This document shows positions 43,193 to 55,342 of a DNA stretch of 64,000 bases, piece by piece. A model generated the notes under the pieces. The model worked only from the letters and a program-made list of their open reading frames with translations. It was not told where the DNA came from and ran no database searches. The first letter of the stretch is position 1. Every line of letters begins with the position of its first letter. The DNA is from Selaginella moellendorffii (taxonomy: Eukaryota; Streptophyta; Lycopodiopsida; Selaginellales; Selaginellaceae): NCBI RefSeq assembly GCF_000143415.4, contig NW_003314291.1, forward strand, positions 1,495,838 through 1,559,837. The letters run 5' to 3'. A program made the translations under genes and the position numbers.

Positions 43193-43807
43193 TAACTCTT
43201 TGAGATCCATGAACGTCCGATCACAATTCAGAGACCAGATGAAAAATGACATTAATGACTTCAGTAATGTTCGCAACAATGCTGTGCGATCAGAAAGATG
43301 ATCCATAAAAAGACTAAGATACTACACTTTGCCCAAAAAGTGTTGCACATCATTTATACACTTCGGAGTAGGGAACTTTAGAACAGCCACAAGTTTGTCA
43401 AGATGAACTTACAAACCCTCATGAGAAATACAATACCCAAGATAAATCATATCCTTGGACCCAAACATGCACTTTGATCACTTCAACTTTAAACCAATGT
43501 CCCGTAGCTAATTCAACACTTTACAAACATCACAGACATGCTCCTCCCACGTTCCCTCCGAGTAGATCAAGACATCATCAATGAAGTCAGCAGTCACCTC
43601 TGGCATATCACAAAAAACCTCATTCATCATCTGCTGGAAAGTTACTAAAGCATTGTTCAAACCAAATGGCATCACCAAGAACTCGTATAAACCAAATGGT
43701 ATATGAAAAACAGTCTTAAGAATATCTTCTTCGGCCATCGATACTTACTAATACCCAGAAGCAAGATCTAAGTGGTGAACTAATGACTTCTCCCCAAACA
43801 ATCCCAA
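43193..43807 (-). pseudogene. Gypsy A reverse transcriptase fragment, right half
   Basis: The 43738-43508 frame has [32 protein letters not shown] and the catalytic box as FIDDVLIYS, then EEHVCDVCKVL. Near 43190-43260 a second stretch ends FMDLKELL, which continues into 7025 after removal of the composite. Frame breaks and the loss of the first half-motifs mark it as dead. The TRIM at 43808 interrupts it. Confidence 0.8.
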
Positions 43808-44506
43808 TGTAAGCAACCAAAAGGGAACGACTCGAGAGACGATCCATAGGGGTTCAAATATAGAGGGAAAGGGCCCATGAACAAGAGTGCACCCCCTTTT
43901 CCAATCGGTTAAGGGTCTTGGGATATTTGGGGTTAAGCGTCCTTGGGTGTGAATAGTACTGGGCTGGGTGACCTCCCGGGAAGTCCAAACTCAGGAGCTT
44001 ACATTTGGTATCAGAGGGGTCTCGGGTCCGACTCTATTGGTTGGCTAGGGGAATCACACCACATGTTGATTGACATCTGGCTGGTCCAGTTTGCTCCCGC
44101 TGGGCTCGACCCGAGGGGTAGGGTGTCAAGAGAGCGGGGCTCTCGGGAGAGCTGCGGCTCTCAGCTTCCGTTCACGAGGGCGTGAACTTGCAGGGAAGCG
44201 TGGTGGATTGTAAGCAACCAAAAGGGAACGACTCGAGAGACGATCCATAGGGGTTCAAATATAGAGGGAAAGGGCCCATGAACAAGAACTTGCAGGGAAG
44301 CGTGGTGGATTGTAAGCAACCAAAAGGGAACGACTCGAGAGACGATCCATAGGGGTTCAAATATAGAGGGAAAGGGCCCATGAACAAGAGTGCGCCCCCT
44401 TTTCCAATCGGTTAAGGGTCTTGGGATATTTGGGGTTAAGCGTCCTTGGGTGTGAATAGTACTGGGCTGGGTGACCTCCCGGGAAGTCCAAACTCAGGAG
44501 CTTACA
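43808..44506 (+). mobile_element. TRIM (terminal-repeat retrotransposon in miniature), 699 bp
   Basis: Two 196-bp LTRs (43808-44003 and 44311-44506) start TGTAAGCAACC and end GAGCTTACA; I count one difference between them. The primer binding site TGGTATCAGAG is at 44006-44016. The target duplication CCCAA flanks it (43803-43807 and 44507-44511). The internal region is about 300 bp and encodes nothing. Confidence 0.92.
44209..44310 (+). repeat. 102-bp tandem duplication inside the TRIM
   Basis: The segment spanning the internal 3' end and the first part of the LTR (GAACTTGCAGGGAAGCG, TGTAAGCAACC through CCCATGAACAAG) is present twice, at about 44185-44286 and 44287-44388, giving an extra partial LTR start at 44209. 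Confidence 0.8.
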
Positions 44507-44511
44507 CCCAA

Positions 44512-45724
44512 GAGATCAATAGTATGAGGAAGAGGGTATACATCTGGGATTGTCACTTCGTTTAATGGACAATAGTCGATGCAAAAACAAATACTCCCAT
44601 CAAACTTCATCACAATATGAAGTTCATATACTCAAGGACTCCGCAACTTCCGAATAACACCCTTTTCTAACATCTCCTTGATGTTTACACATAAAATTTT
44701 GATCCCTTTAGGTGACCAAAGATGAACAAGAACCTTGATTGAACAAGCATCCCTAGTAGGAATTGGATGACGTGTGGCAATCTTGGCCCTAGACGATAGG
44801 TCAAATTCAAAGAGATCGGAATACTAATTCATGAGCCAGTCAATCATGCAACACAAAGACTGTCGAAGGGATAGGAAAAGGGAAGAATAAAACAAGACAG
44901 AAACATAGGAGGAAGTAGTGGAGGGACAAAAGCAATAGAAACAGAGGTAGAAGAAAAGGGACAAAGAGGTGCGGAAGTGAGAGGAATGGATGAAATATAA
45001 GGAAGTATGAGACAAAGGGGAGAAGCCTCAAAGTCACACTTGGCATGATTGTGCTGCAACCAATCCATACCAAGGATGAGGTCAAAAGCTTGACTCGGCA
45101 CTACCCGTAATGACTACAACCCAAGCTCAAAATTGCCCACACACACAACTAAGTCCACCTCATCTTGTGCACATGTATGTGTACGGCCGTTGCCATAAAC
45201 AATGAAAACTAGCTCCACTGCATAACGCAAGTGTAAATGGCAATGTGTGGCAACAGGTCAAGCAATAGAAGATAAACTCAAACCTGTATCAACCAATACA
45301 GAGAGAAGAATAAGAGACCGCTTGTTATAAAAACGAGCTTGGAAAGTAACACTAAATGAACTAGTGCCAAGTGAACCCCCTTGATAATACTCCCAAAAGA
45401 AAGATGGAGAGGTCACTAACTTATTTGCGTAAGGTCCCTCTGATACTCATGTGATTCCTCGTTTCTTAGATGCATCTTAGTGTCTAGACCTTCTATTGCA
45501 GCAGCACCAACAAGATGTTGTTGATGCCAAGGTCTCCACCCAGGAAATGGTGGCCGCCAATCTGGAAAACACCAACAACGCTAAGAAGTTTGACCAACTT
45601 CATCATACGCTCAACAATAAACATCACGGCCACGACCACGTCCTCCCCCTTGTCCTTGGACTCAAGTAGCAGAAGTATCAACCTCCATTAGAACAAGATC
45701 ATCACCCACAAAAAGTGGAGCTAA
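44512..45724 (-). pseudogene. Gypsy A reverse transcriptase N-part, protease and gag end
   Basis: On the minus strand, near 44660-44520, the start of reverse transcriptase is visible (FCIDYCPLNEVTIPDVYPLP). Near 45101-45040 the protease end FDLILGMDWLQHNHAKCDFE appears, and near 45320-45270 the protease active-site loop LVDTGLS. The frame shifts several times. The part 45490-45719 probably encodes the gag end but no intact zinc knuckle was found. Gypsy B was inserted at 45725. Confidence 0.65.
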
Positions 45725-46848
45725 TGTAAAGAACCAACTCACCAAGGTGTCGTAGGCTAAAGGATCCCTGAAAGCATGACCAAAATGACAAAGAGTTCAT
45801 CGGATGGGACTGAGTCAAAGATCGAGTCCAAGACCGACTCTGAGACCAAGTTCGAGATAGAGTCCGGGATCGAGTCCGAGGCCGAATCGGAGACCGAGTT
45901 CGAGATAGAGTCCGAGATCCAAATCGGGTCCAAGATCGAGTCCGAGGTGGAGTCCGAAGTCGAGTCCGAGATCGAGTCCAAGATCGAGTTCGAGATCGAG
46001 TCCGAGACCAAGTCTGAAGTCGCGTCCGAGATCGAGTCCGAGATCGAGTCCAAGACCGAGTCTGAGTACTAATATGGGTCAAGGGGTGAAAGCCCAAAGC
46101 GTGTGTCTCCCAGGGGGGAGGGCTGCAGGGGGTTCCAAAAGTATAGTAGGGATAGTGAGGTCCAGGAACTAGTCTTAAAGGAACTGTGCTTCCAAATTGA
46201 CTTGAGGTTGAGACTGGGGCCGAGGGGCCTTAGGTGGGAGTGAGCAGGGACTTGGGTGGTGCCGGAGGGGCCACCCTAGGAAGTGCTCAAGAGCAGCTCC
46301 CACTCCCGAAAGGGAAACCGACTGCAGTGCTCCCGGCTCATGTGGAGTGGTGCCCCACTTGAGTACCATGCAGCTCATTGGTCCTCCCCCTTCCTAGGGG
46401 CTTGCGCCTTCCTTTGGGATGGAAGTGGGGGGGTAGAGGTACCCATACCGGGTTGTTAGGCCATGGTATTTCGCTCCAGCATCCCAAGGCAAGTGTTGCA
46501 CCCAAGGCTTAGGATTTAGAGGGTCCCATGATCAATCCTTGTGGTACCAAGGGGTATTAGGAACCTGGAGGCTTGGTGTGCTTGGCTACTTGTGCCTGCG
46601 GGGAGTGTAGCCGAACCTTAAGTCTAGTCTAACCTAGGGAGGGGGATTGAGAGAGATTTGGAAATCCGTGGATGGATGGCTAACGCTCTGTTACTCGTGC
46701 AGTGAGTAGCTGAAACCAAGTAGGCCCAGGTAGGAGCTGGTACCATAGGCGGGAACCTTGGCGAGGGAACTTAGCTAAAGCCAAGGCAGTGTTGGACGGG
46801 TAGACAAGGTAAGCTGGCAAATTGGAAAGGAAAAATTTGTGGCTTACA
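45725..46848 (+). repeat. Gypsy B 5' LTR
   Basis: Contains a GAGTCCGAGATCGAGTCC-type array (45790-46075), then GTGAAAGCCCAAAGCGTG, then TCCAAAAGTATAGTAGGG, and ends GTGGCTTACA: the same block order as the LTRs at 8813, 14520 and 21422. Confidence 0.9.
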
Positions 46849-46851
46849 ATT

Positions 46852-46864
46852 TGGTATCAGAGCC
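46852..46864 (+). other. Primer binding site TGGTATCAGAGCC
   Basis: Three bases after the LTR end; the usual initiator-Met site. Confidence 0.85.
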
Positions 46865-46907
46865 TTTTCCTTAGTTCTAGCGAAGGATAGAGGCAGATTG
46901 CTGGGAG

Positions 46908-48101
46908 ATGGCAAAGGCAGTGCAGAAGCGAACCAAGGCGAAGACGGAACCTCCTCCAGAGCTGGAGCCTCCAGTCAAACGAGAGGCTATGGATGAGGAA
47001 TCCTTGCATGAGAAGGACTTCAATGAGGAAACTTCCAAACAGGAGTCCGGTGGCAAGGTTCGGTCGTCCAAGGCTCGATTGGACGTTCTAGAAGGACAGT
47101 TGGCACAAACCAATGCCCTGCTGGAGACTCTCGTACGCAAGCTAAAGCGTGACGAGAAGCGGAAGAAAAAGCGAAAGACTGCGGATGCTGGCAGCACAGA
47201 AAGTGCGGACCCTTCGGTAGGGACTGAGGCAGAACCAAACAAGGTCGAACAGACCGAAGTGGAATCAGTCCCTCAAGCAGTTCCCAAGTACAAACCAAAG
47301 CCCCCACCGGTCTTCAAGGGAGTGAATGACTATAAGGTGGTGGAGGATTGGTTTTACGATATGGAGGACTACTTCTGAGCGTTGTGATTACCGAGCTCGG
47401 AGAAGGTCCCATGTGCAAAACCATACTTGGCAAATAATGCCAAATCTTGGTGGAGAATGACGGAGGCCAATGAAGGACCGGTGGCCACTTGGGACATGAT
47501 GAAGGTGAGGATCCGCACAACTTACATTCCTCCGAATGCTACTCTGCATCTAAGAGACGAGCTGATTAGGCTGAAGCAGACCAGAACCATTCAGAAGTAT
47601 GTGAATGGGTTTATGGCAAAGAGGATATTTGTCACAGACATGGGGGATATGGATGTGTTCCATGCCTTCATATCAAGTTTACAAACCTAGGCTTGCAGTG
47701 AGATGATGCGCTGGAACCCGACCAACTACAAGGAAGCGTTGGATGCGGCCATCAAGGTGCATTTCAACGATAACCTGCGAAAAGGGAACGCGACAGGGTT
47801 GGGGTCCACATTTAGCAAAGGGGGCAAACCAAGGGGAATGTATAACAAAGGGAAATTCAAGAAGAGTTTCTCTAAGAATGAGTCCTCGGGGTTCCGGAAA
47901 GGCAAATCCGGTGGTCAGCGAGCGAGTACGTGGGGGAGTCAAGCAAAAAGAGACAAACCCACGGATAAGAAGGCCAAGTCGTTTAACAGCATGGGAAACA
48001 ACGTATGCTACAACTGTGGTGAAGCGGGACACTTTTCGAGGGAATGTCCCTACCCGAAGAAGGCCAGAGCCAATATGGCCATTAAGTCGGGTGAAATCTA
48101 A
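46908..48101 (+). pseudogene. Gypsy B gag
   Basis: ATG at 46908 (MAKAVQKRTKAK). The first frame (to 47378) has a charged N-terminus, a coiled-coil-like stretch around VLEGQLAQTNALLETLVRKL, and the capsid start PPVFKGVNDYKVVEDWFYDM. A stop at 47376 and frameshifts lead to 47427-47690 (WWRMTEANEGPVATWDMMK and TRTIQKYVNGF, the capsid core) and 47703-48101, which ends with a correct CCHC knuckle, CYNCGEAGHFSRECP. Gag packages the element RNA; here it is broken at least twice. Confidence 0.85.
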
Positions 48102-48129
48102 ACTGAGGTATGTGATCCAGTCCCTAGCT

Positions 48130-50420
48130 CAAAGTTACTCATTACACGAGCAACTTTGGTAGAGAGTCGTTCGCGACATCTACTAACCCTCCAAGGGAAG
48201 CTCGGGGGTAGCTTTGTTAAGATTCTTATTGACACGAGTGCTTTGGATAAAATTGTGGCTGCAAACATAGTCCGGCAAGCCGGACTAATGGTGTAGCGGC
48301 TGGGCAAACTGAGGACTATAGAGTTTGTTCAAGGTAGCCAAAGCACCGATGAGGTACTTCAACAAACAAGAGTCGAAGTAGGGACTTAGAAAGTAGACAT
48401 GGATTTCACCGTGTTGGACATGGCGGGATTTAACGTGATCTTCGGGATGGATTGGTTCAATCGGTTCATGGTAGCCCTGCATGGACAAGGTAGGAACTTT
48501 GTGGTGCTAGCGAATGCCCAAGGAAGAAGATCTAGGGTGGAGGCCCAAGATCTAAAGGTAGGGCAATGCAAGGCCAAAAATTCGTGCCTAAACTTGGTGT
48601 CCACGAGGGGACAACTCACTAAAAGGACCAAAGTTGCATTTTTGTGCTTACTCTCGGTGAGGAGTGACAAAAAGACAGGAACGAAAGAAGTACCTTTAGT
48701 GATCCAGCGGGTGTTGGACCAATTCCAGGATACCATGCCAGAGGAGCTACCAGCGGGGTTGCCCCCTGCACGACCGATAGAACATAAGATTGAGCTGGTC
48801 GAGGGTGCTGAGGTGGTGGTTCGTCCCCCCTATCATTTGAACGAAAAAGAACTCGCGGAGCTCAAGTGCCAACTAGAGGAGTTGGTGGACAAAGGGTATG
48901 TTAGGTTGAGCAAGTCGCCGTATGGGGCGCTGGTTCTATTTGTGAAAAAAAAATATGGATCTATGCGCATGTGCATAGACTACCGGTTGCTCAACAAATA
49001 TACAAAGAAGAACAAGTACCCTTTGCCAAGGATTGAGGACCTGTTCGATAGATTAGGAAAGGAAAAATACTTTTCAAGGATTGACCTAAGTTTAGGATAC
49101 TACCAGATCAAGATAGCAGAGGAAGATGTCGAGAAGACAACTTGTCGAATGAGGTATGGGAGCTTCGAGTTTCTTGTAATGCCCTTCGGGCTATGCAATG
49201 CGCCGGCAACGTTTTCGGCGTTGATGAACCATATCTTTGTACCCTATTGGGATCACTTTGTGGTCGTCTATATTGACGACATCCTGATCTATAGCAAAAC
49301 ACTAGAGGAGCATGCCAAACACTTGACGAAGGTGTTTGAGAAACTAAGGGAACACCAGCTGTATGCTAAAGAGAGCAAATGTGACTTTGCTCAGCAAGAG
49401 GTAAAATTTCACGGGCATGAGGTGGGCAAGGACGGGCTCAAGGTGGACCCTGAGAAGGTCCAAGCGATCCAAGATTGGGAGCGACCATCGAATGTACACG
49501 AGTTAAGGGCATTCTTGGGGCTATGTAACTACTATCGAAAGTTTATCAGACACTATTTGAGAGTAGCCCTACCCTTAACGGACCAAACGGGAAAAGAGAA
49601 GATGGTATGGACAGCGAAAGGCAAGGCAGCATTCGTTCACCTCAAGGGGAAGTTGAAAAAGGCTCCCGTGTTGGCGTTACCAAACTTTGGTAAGGACTTT
49701 GAGGTAAAAACGGATGCTTCAGACTTTGCGTTGGGCGCAGTTTTGAAGCAAGACAACCATCCAGTAGCGTTCTTCTTGAAGAAGTTGGACAAGGCTCAAC
49801 AGAAGTGGCCTACCCATGAGAAGGAATTGTTTGCTGTAGTCAAGGCGCTCAAGGAGTGGCGACACTACCTTGGGAGACACTTCAAGGTTTACATGGACAA
49901 TGTGGCAACAAAACACTTCTTGTCACAGCCCAACCTGAGGGGAAAATAAGATCGGTGGGCCAATGCTTTGGCCGAGTTTGATTGCGAGATTCTGTACAAG
50001 CCTAGGAAGAGGAACATCGTGGCAGATGCGCTAAGTCAAAAAGCAAGCTTGAAGTTGGCGATATCCAGCGCGACAACAACCTTTTGGGATGATGTGCAGA
50101 CCACATACGAGAACGATGGTCTAGCACAAGAAGTGTTGCTGAGGAATCTAGAGGCATGTGAAGCTCACCAGAGAGGTGAGCTACCAACGAAAGAGAAAAC
50201 AGGCTATGCGGAACGCAACAGACTTATATATTACAAGCAAACAAGGGTGTATGTTCCAGAAGGGGAACTAAGGAAGGTAGTCTTAGAAGAGTGTCATGAC
50301 GGACCTTTTGCGGGACACGGCGGAGTGCCCAAGACGATGGGCTTACTCAAGAGGAAGTACCATTGGCCAGATATGGCTAAGGACGTCCAAGACTATGTAA
50401 AGACATGTCCAACATGTTAG
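48130..50420 (+). pseudogene. Gypsy B protease, reverse transcriptase, RNase H and start of integrase
   Basis: Around 48200-48300 a weak protease loop is visible (LIDTSALDKIVAA). From the ATG at 48399 a 516-codon frame has the protease end NVIFGMDWF, reverse transcriptase with [29 protein letters not shown] and [12 protein letters not shown], and RNase H with [14 protein letters not shown] and [23 protein letters not shown] at 49947 interrupts RNase H. 49968-50420 continues with YKPRKRNIVADALSQ and the integrase zinc finger, whose two His (CHDGPFAGHGG) and CPTC are present; a TAG (50418-50420) follows. Confidence 0.88.
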
Positions 50421-50432
50421 CAGGTCAAAGCT

Positions 50433-51650
50433 GTGACTAAGGCTAGTGGGGGCTTGTTACAAAGCATCCCAATTCCAGATCGTCCGTGGAAATGTCTTAC
50501 GATGGACTTCATCACGGGACTCCCTCCAAGCGAGGGGTTCAATGTGATATTCGTGGTGGTGGATCGATTTTCGAAGATGGCACATTTCATACCCACCATA
50601 ACGGAAATGGATGCGGAAGGTGTGGCAAAGTTATTCTTCGAACAAGTGATTCGAGTGCAGGGAAGGCCAAAAGAGATTATTTCAGATCGAGATAAGATCT
50701 TCACCAATAGGTTCTGGAGAACACTCCTAGAACAATATCGCACCAAATTGAAATTCAGCACAGCCTATCACCCACAAACAGATAATGGGTATTAAGTCAA
50801 ATTTGATGGCACTAACACTTCTTGACAGACAAACAAACGGAAAGGGTGAATAGGCAGCTGGAGGATTATTTGCGATGCTATGTCTCGGGAGACCAGACCG
50901 ATTGGGTAAGTCATTTGGGACTTGCGGAAATGTGTTATAACAACTCACCACATTCGAGCATCGGGGTGAGTCCATAGGAAGTCATCAATGGGCGAGCTAT
51001 TGAAGGTCCTGTGGCCGAGTATCATGGAGAGTTACCCGCAGTGGAGGCATTCGCGGCAGAAAGACTCAACATTTGGAATCTAGTGAGGGATTCCTTGGAA
51101 CGGGCTCAACAAAGGCAAACCAAGTACGCGAACCAGAAGCGTCAGAATGTAGAGTTCCAAGTTGGGGAGAAGGTGTGGCTGAACACCAAGAACCTCAGGC
51201 TATCAAGTGGGATCAGCCGGAAGTTGACCCAAAGGTAAAAAAGCATGTATTCCTGTAAATGAATTGATCTTAAGTTCCTTAAGCAGATTCGTGGGGCCAT
51301 TTGAGATTGAGGCTCGAATCGGTAAAGTGGCTTACTGTCTCTGACTTCCTCGAAAGATGGGGAAGATGCACCCCATGTTCCACGTGAACTTACTCAAGCC
51401 GTATTTTGAGGATCTGCTTCGCAAGGACCAAGTAAGGCCTTTACCTGAGGTTATCCAAGGGGAAGAAGAATACGAAGTTGAGGCCATCCTCAATGCGTGC
51501 AAGACCAAGCGACAAGGACGCGAGATGAGAGAGTTCCATGTGAAGTGAAAAGGATTTCCACACTGCGAAGCAACATGGGAACCGAAGGAGAACCTAGCGA
51601 ACGCGCGAGGTCTAGTGGAGGAATTTCTGCAAGGCAGAACTCTATGTACT
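50433..51650 (+). pseudogene. Gypsy B integrase core and chromodomain
   Basis: 50433-50795 holds the catalytic core, with [38 protein letters not shown] and YHPQTD. A 47-bp insertion (50783-50829) between two ACAGA repeats splits YHPQTD from the TERVNRQLEDYLRCY that follows in another frame near 50835. 51011-51238 is the C-terminal part (QVGEKVWLNTKNL). 51357-51548 has MHPMFHVNLLKPYF and the start of a chromodomain (YEVEAIL, EFHVK); a stop precedes its GFPHCEATWEP end. A chromodomain would guide insertion to marked chromatin. Confidence 0.85.
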
Positions 51651-51659
51651 TATACAAAG

Positions 51660-52070
51660 TTCAATTAAAGTATTAATTTGTGAAGTTGAGCAATAGCATA
51701 TGTTGGGACCCAAAGGCGCGCCGAAGGTAAGCTAATTAGCATGGGTTAGCTAGGTCGACCAGGCATAGGGAACTACGCCCGACTCCCTGCGGGGATGTCA
51801 AATCCGTAGACGTATTCTACGGAGGTTGGGTTCGAGTCCCAACCCCTTAGTAAAGCAAGGCTGGGTTCAAGTCCCGACCCCATACTAGGGCGTGGTGAGG
51901 TGAGAAGTATAGGGACACCTATATTCCGTTGTCATGGGCTCTTGGCCGGGGAGGCTAACTTAGGCACACCGCTAAGTGGGGGGATGCCCCCCGAGACATG
52001 GTCAATAAGTCATAGGATAAAAAAGAGACATTCGATGTGGGTATTGAACTTCTTCTATGGGTGGTGGAGT
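51660..52070 (+). other. Gypsy B 3' non-coding region with T-arm-like hairpins and polypurine tract
   Basis: No ORF. It has two GGTTCGAGTCC/GGTTCAAGTCC hairpins (about 51827-51878), followed by ACTAGGGCGTGGTGA and GGGGGATGCC blocks that are also found in the LARD-like internal regions (about 13000-13340). It ends with the tract CTATGGGTGGTGGAGT (52055-52070). Confidence 0.7.
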
Positions 52071-53154
52071 TGTAAGGAACCAACTCGCCAAGGTGTCATA
52101 GGCTAAAGGATCCTCGAAAGCATGACCAAAATGACAAAGAGTTCAATGGATGGGACCAAGTCGAACATCGAGTCCAAGACCAACTCTAAGACTGAGTTCG
52201 AGATAGAGTCCGGGATCGAGTCCAAGGCCAAATCGGAGACCGAGTTCAAGACCGAGTTTGAGACCAAGTTTGAGATAGAGTCCGAGATCCAAATCGGGTC
52301 CAAGACCGAGTCCGAGGTGGAGTCTGAGATCGGGTCCGAGATCGAGTCTAAGATCAAGTCCAAGACCAAGTCCGAGTACTAATACAGGTCAAGGGGTGAA
52401 AGCCCAAAGCGTGCCTCTCACAAGAGGGGGGGGGGGCTGCAGGGGGTTCCAAAAGTATAGTAGGGATAGTGAGGTCTAGGAACCAGTCTTAAAGGAACTC
52501 TCCAGTGGTGTTTCCAAACTGACTTGAGGTTGAGACTGGGGCTGAGGGGCCTTGGGTGGGAGTGAGCAGGGACTTGGGTGGTGCCAGAGGGGCCACCCCA
52601 AGAAGTGCTCAAGAGCAGCTCCCACTCCCGAAAGGGAAACCAACTGCAGTGCTCCCGGCTCATGTGAAGTGGTGCCCCACTTGAGTACCATGTGGCTCAT
52701 TGGTCTTTGCCCTTCATAGGGGCTTGGGCCTTCCTTCGGGTAGAGATATCCATACCGGGTTGTTAGGCCACGGTATTTCGCCCCAACGTCCCAAGGCAAG
52801 TGTTGCACCCAAGACTTGGGATTGAGAAGGTCCCATGATCAAGTCTTGTGGTACCAAGGGGTGTTAGGAACCTGGAGGCTTGGTGTGCTTGGCTACTTGT
52901 GCCTACGGGGAGTGTAGCTGAACCTTAAGTCCAATCTAACTTGGGGAGGGGGATTGAGAGAGATTTGGGAATCCGTGGATGGATGGTTAACGCTCCGTTG
53001 CTCGTGCGTGAGTAACTGAAACCAAATAAGCCCAAGTAGGAGCTGGTACCATAGGCGGGAACCTTGGCGAGGGAACTTAGCTAAAGCCAAGGCAATATTG
53101 GATGGGTAGATGAGGTAAGCTGGCAAATTGGAAAGGAAAAATTTGTGGCTTACA
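52071..53154 (+). repeat. Gypsy B 3' LTR
   Basis: TGTAAGGAAC to GTGGCTTACA. Array at about 52150-52380, shorter than in the 5' LTR. The two LTRs differ at many positions, so the insertion is not recent. Confidence 0.9.
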
Positions 53155-53990
53155 GCTAAATGACGTCTAACGAAAAGTGGAAGAGGTGACGTCTTATAAT
53201 GTTATGCTAAGCGAAGAACATCATCAAAGGTGGTTGAAACAAGTGCATACATAACAAAATTTTGATGAAGTGCTAGCCACAACATTCTTAGCTTGATATA
53301 CTTCGACATATTTGGCTCTGCATGAAGCAAGAGGCTTTGGAAACAAATGCCAAATTGCATCACAGACTCAAATGGCACTTAACAAAGACAATGCAATTGT
53401 AGGAAGGCATCATCACAATCGTCGGCATGTCTGAATGCATGTTTGAAGACATTTGAGAGAACACTCCAATCCCCATAAGTGGTTGCACTCAAACCATTAT
53501 ACTACTATAACGCTATGCTTTGGAGACATGTGGGAAACTTACGCAAATGTCGAACACCATCCCAAAAATGATATGTGGCAGTCACCATAAAGTGATCGAA
53601 TCAATGATACATATCATCCCTAGGATTCCCGCGAAAGAACTCCAGCCAAACGTGAGGATTGGCACAAAGAGCAGAAGGAGTTGTACCATGTGCTGTGAAT
53701 GTTGCCATCAATTGAGTTTAGTTATTCAATTGCAATTGTATAACATCAAACGATTGCACCAATTGCTACTTTAGAGTCAAAGGAGGAGGAGATTGTTGAT
53801 TTACCATGAAGATGAATGAAAATGAAAGAGCAAAAGAAGAGAAATGAAAAAAACTAAAAGGAAATGGAGATCTAGACATTGCAAAAGCTAAATCTAAACC
53901 AAAATCCTGAAAGGAAAGAATAAAAGAAAAGAAATATAAAAAATTAAATCTAGACAATGTAAAAGTTAAATCTAAACTAAAATCATAAAT
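53155..53990 (-). pseudogene. Probable gag/leader remnant of gypsy A
   Basis: Lies immediately beyond the right GCTAA duplication, so it continues the sequence that gypsy B interrupted at 45724, the gag side of gypsy A. On the minus strand there is no long open frame and no zinc knuckle; only short gag-like patches could be read. Assigned by position more than by content. Confidence 0.35.
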
Positions 53991-55340
53991 CCAAACACTC
54001 CTTAGGGATAATCAAAGGTGCCCTTCACCTCCATCAATGTGAATGCATGGAATATAAAAGGGAAATACAAAAAATGTGCACATCAATTAGCCCAAAAACC
54101 TTAGCTTATATACAAGAGCGAGTAATCCAGATTGAAATCAATCCAATGGCTACCAAAATCCCACTATGCTAATATTAGTATACAACATTGTAGCCGTACA
54201 CTTGGACCTCACAAATTTAAGTTTTAATATATATTTAGTAAATATATATATTATAATTTTAAATATTTTATTATTGTATTTATTTTTCTAGATTCATTAA
54301 AGCAACTTTTTTCAGTTTCTTTAAAATGTATTTGAGATTTTATTTAACACTCCTCATTATTCATCAGATTTTTATATAATAGTTTTGTAAAAAGTGTTAT
54401 ATATAATGAATAATAATTTAATTATCAATATCTTTATCTTTATATAAATTTTATAACTGTCACAATATAACAATCACTAAAAGAAGAATACACACACTTG
54501 CATATGGTGTTAAATCTACAGTTATACATTAGTAACTTAATGGTCACCTATGTATGGGTAACATATATACAAAATTGTTAAGATAAAAATGTTTTTTTTT
54601 GTTAAAAATAATATCTAATTTTTTAAGTTTATAAATAAATAATAATTTTAATCTTTTATTACAAGAATTGTGATTGACAAAAAAATGATAAGATGTCAAT
54701 TTATAACATTTTCAATTCCTTCTTTATATATTTAAAATTATATTTAACACTTTTCATTATTCATCAAATCTTGATATTAAATTTTTCTAAAAGGTATATA
54801 TATATAATGAATAATAATTCTATATAAATTTTATAATTGTTACAATATAATAGTCACTAAAGGGAGAATACACATACCTGGTGATAGATCTACTAATAGT
54901 AACCTAATGTTCATTTATTTATTTACAGATTAGAAATAAACTTCTAGAATGAAAATATTGTTTACTTTTGGCTAAAAATGATGTTTAAATCTTTAAGTTT
55001 ATAGATAAATAAATAGTTGTTAATTTGCTAATTAGCTTTCTATAATTCAAATGGTGCAAGTGTACTGATCTGCACAACCAAGACAAAGCAAGGGATTGAT
55101 GCATTCTTCCAAGTAGTGGCTAAGACAGATATTAAGAGATAGTTCTTACGTAGGGATAGTTAATTCCATCTTGACCTCAAAAGAGAATTTACATTCTTCT
55201 CGTACGGAGATGATTCGGAGCTTGAGCTTGACATGAATTACTTATTCTTTTTACATGAGAATGCAGATTACCTCGTAGAAACTAGCGAATCCATATAGCA
55301 CTACTTATTTTCTTAGCATTTTCATTCATTTTAACCTGTA
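53991..55340. other. AT-rich intergenic sequence, no gene seen
   Basis: Strongly A/T-rich from about 54200 to 55020. Two stretches (about 54330-54500 and 54730-54870) share blocks such as TTCATTATTCATCA, ATATAATGAATAATAAT and TATAAATTTTATAA, so a local duplication is likely. No ORF or known element was identified. Confidence 0.6.
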
Positions 55341-55342
55341 AT

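Larger units (their letters stand above)
45725..53154 (+). mobile_element. Gypsy B: complete but inactivated chromovirus-type LTR retrotransposon
   Basis: 5' LTR 45725-46848, primer binding site 46852-46864, gag 46908-48101, pol 48130-51650, 3' internal non-coding 51660-52070, 3' LTR 52071-53154. Flanked by GCTAA at 45720-45724 and 53155-53159. LTR edges are TGTAA...TTACA. Stops and frameshifts throughout gag and pol mark it as dead. Its LTR blocks and polypurine tract match the LARD-like elements at 8081-22971. Confidence 0.9.

Noticed and set aside
54200-55020. Centromeric or organellar origin of the AT-rich stretch
   Set aside because: No satellite periodicity and no plastid or mitochondrial gene; only a loose local duplication was seen.
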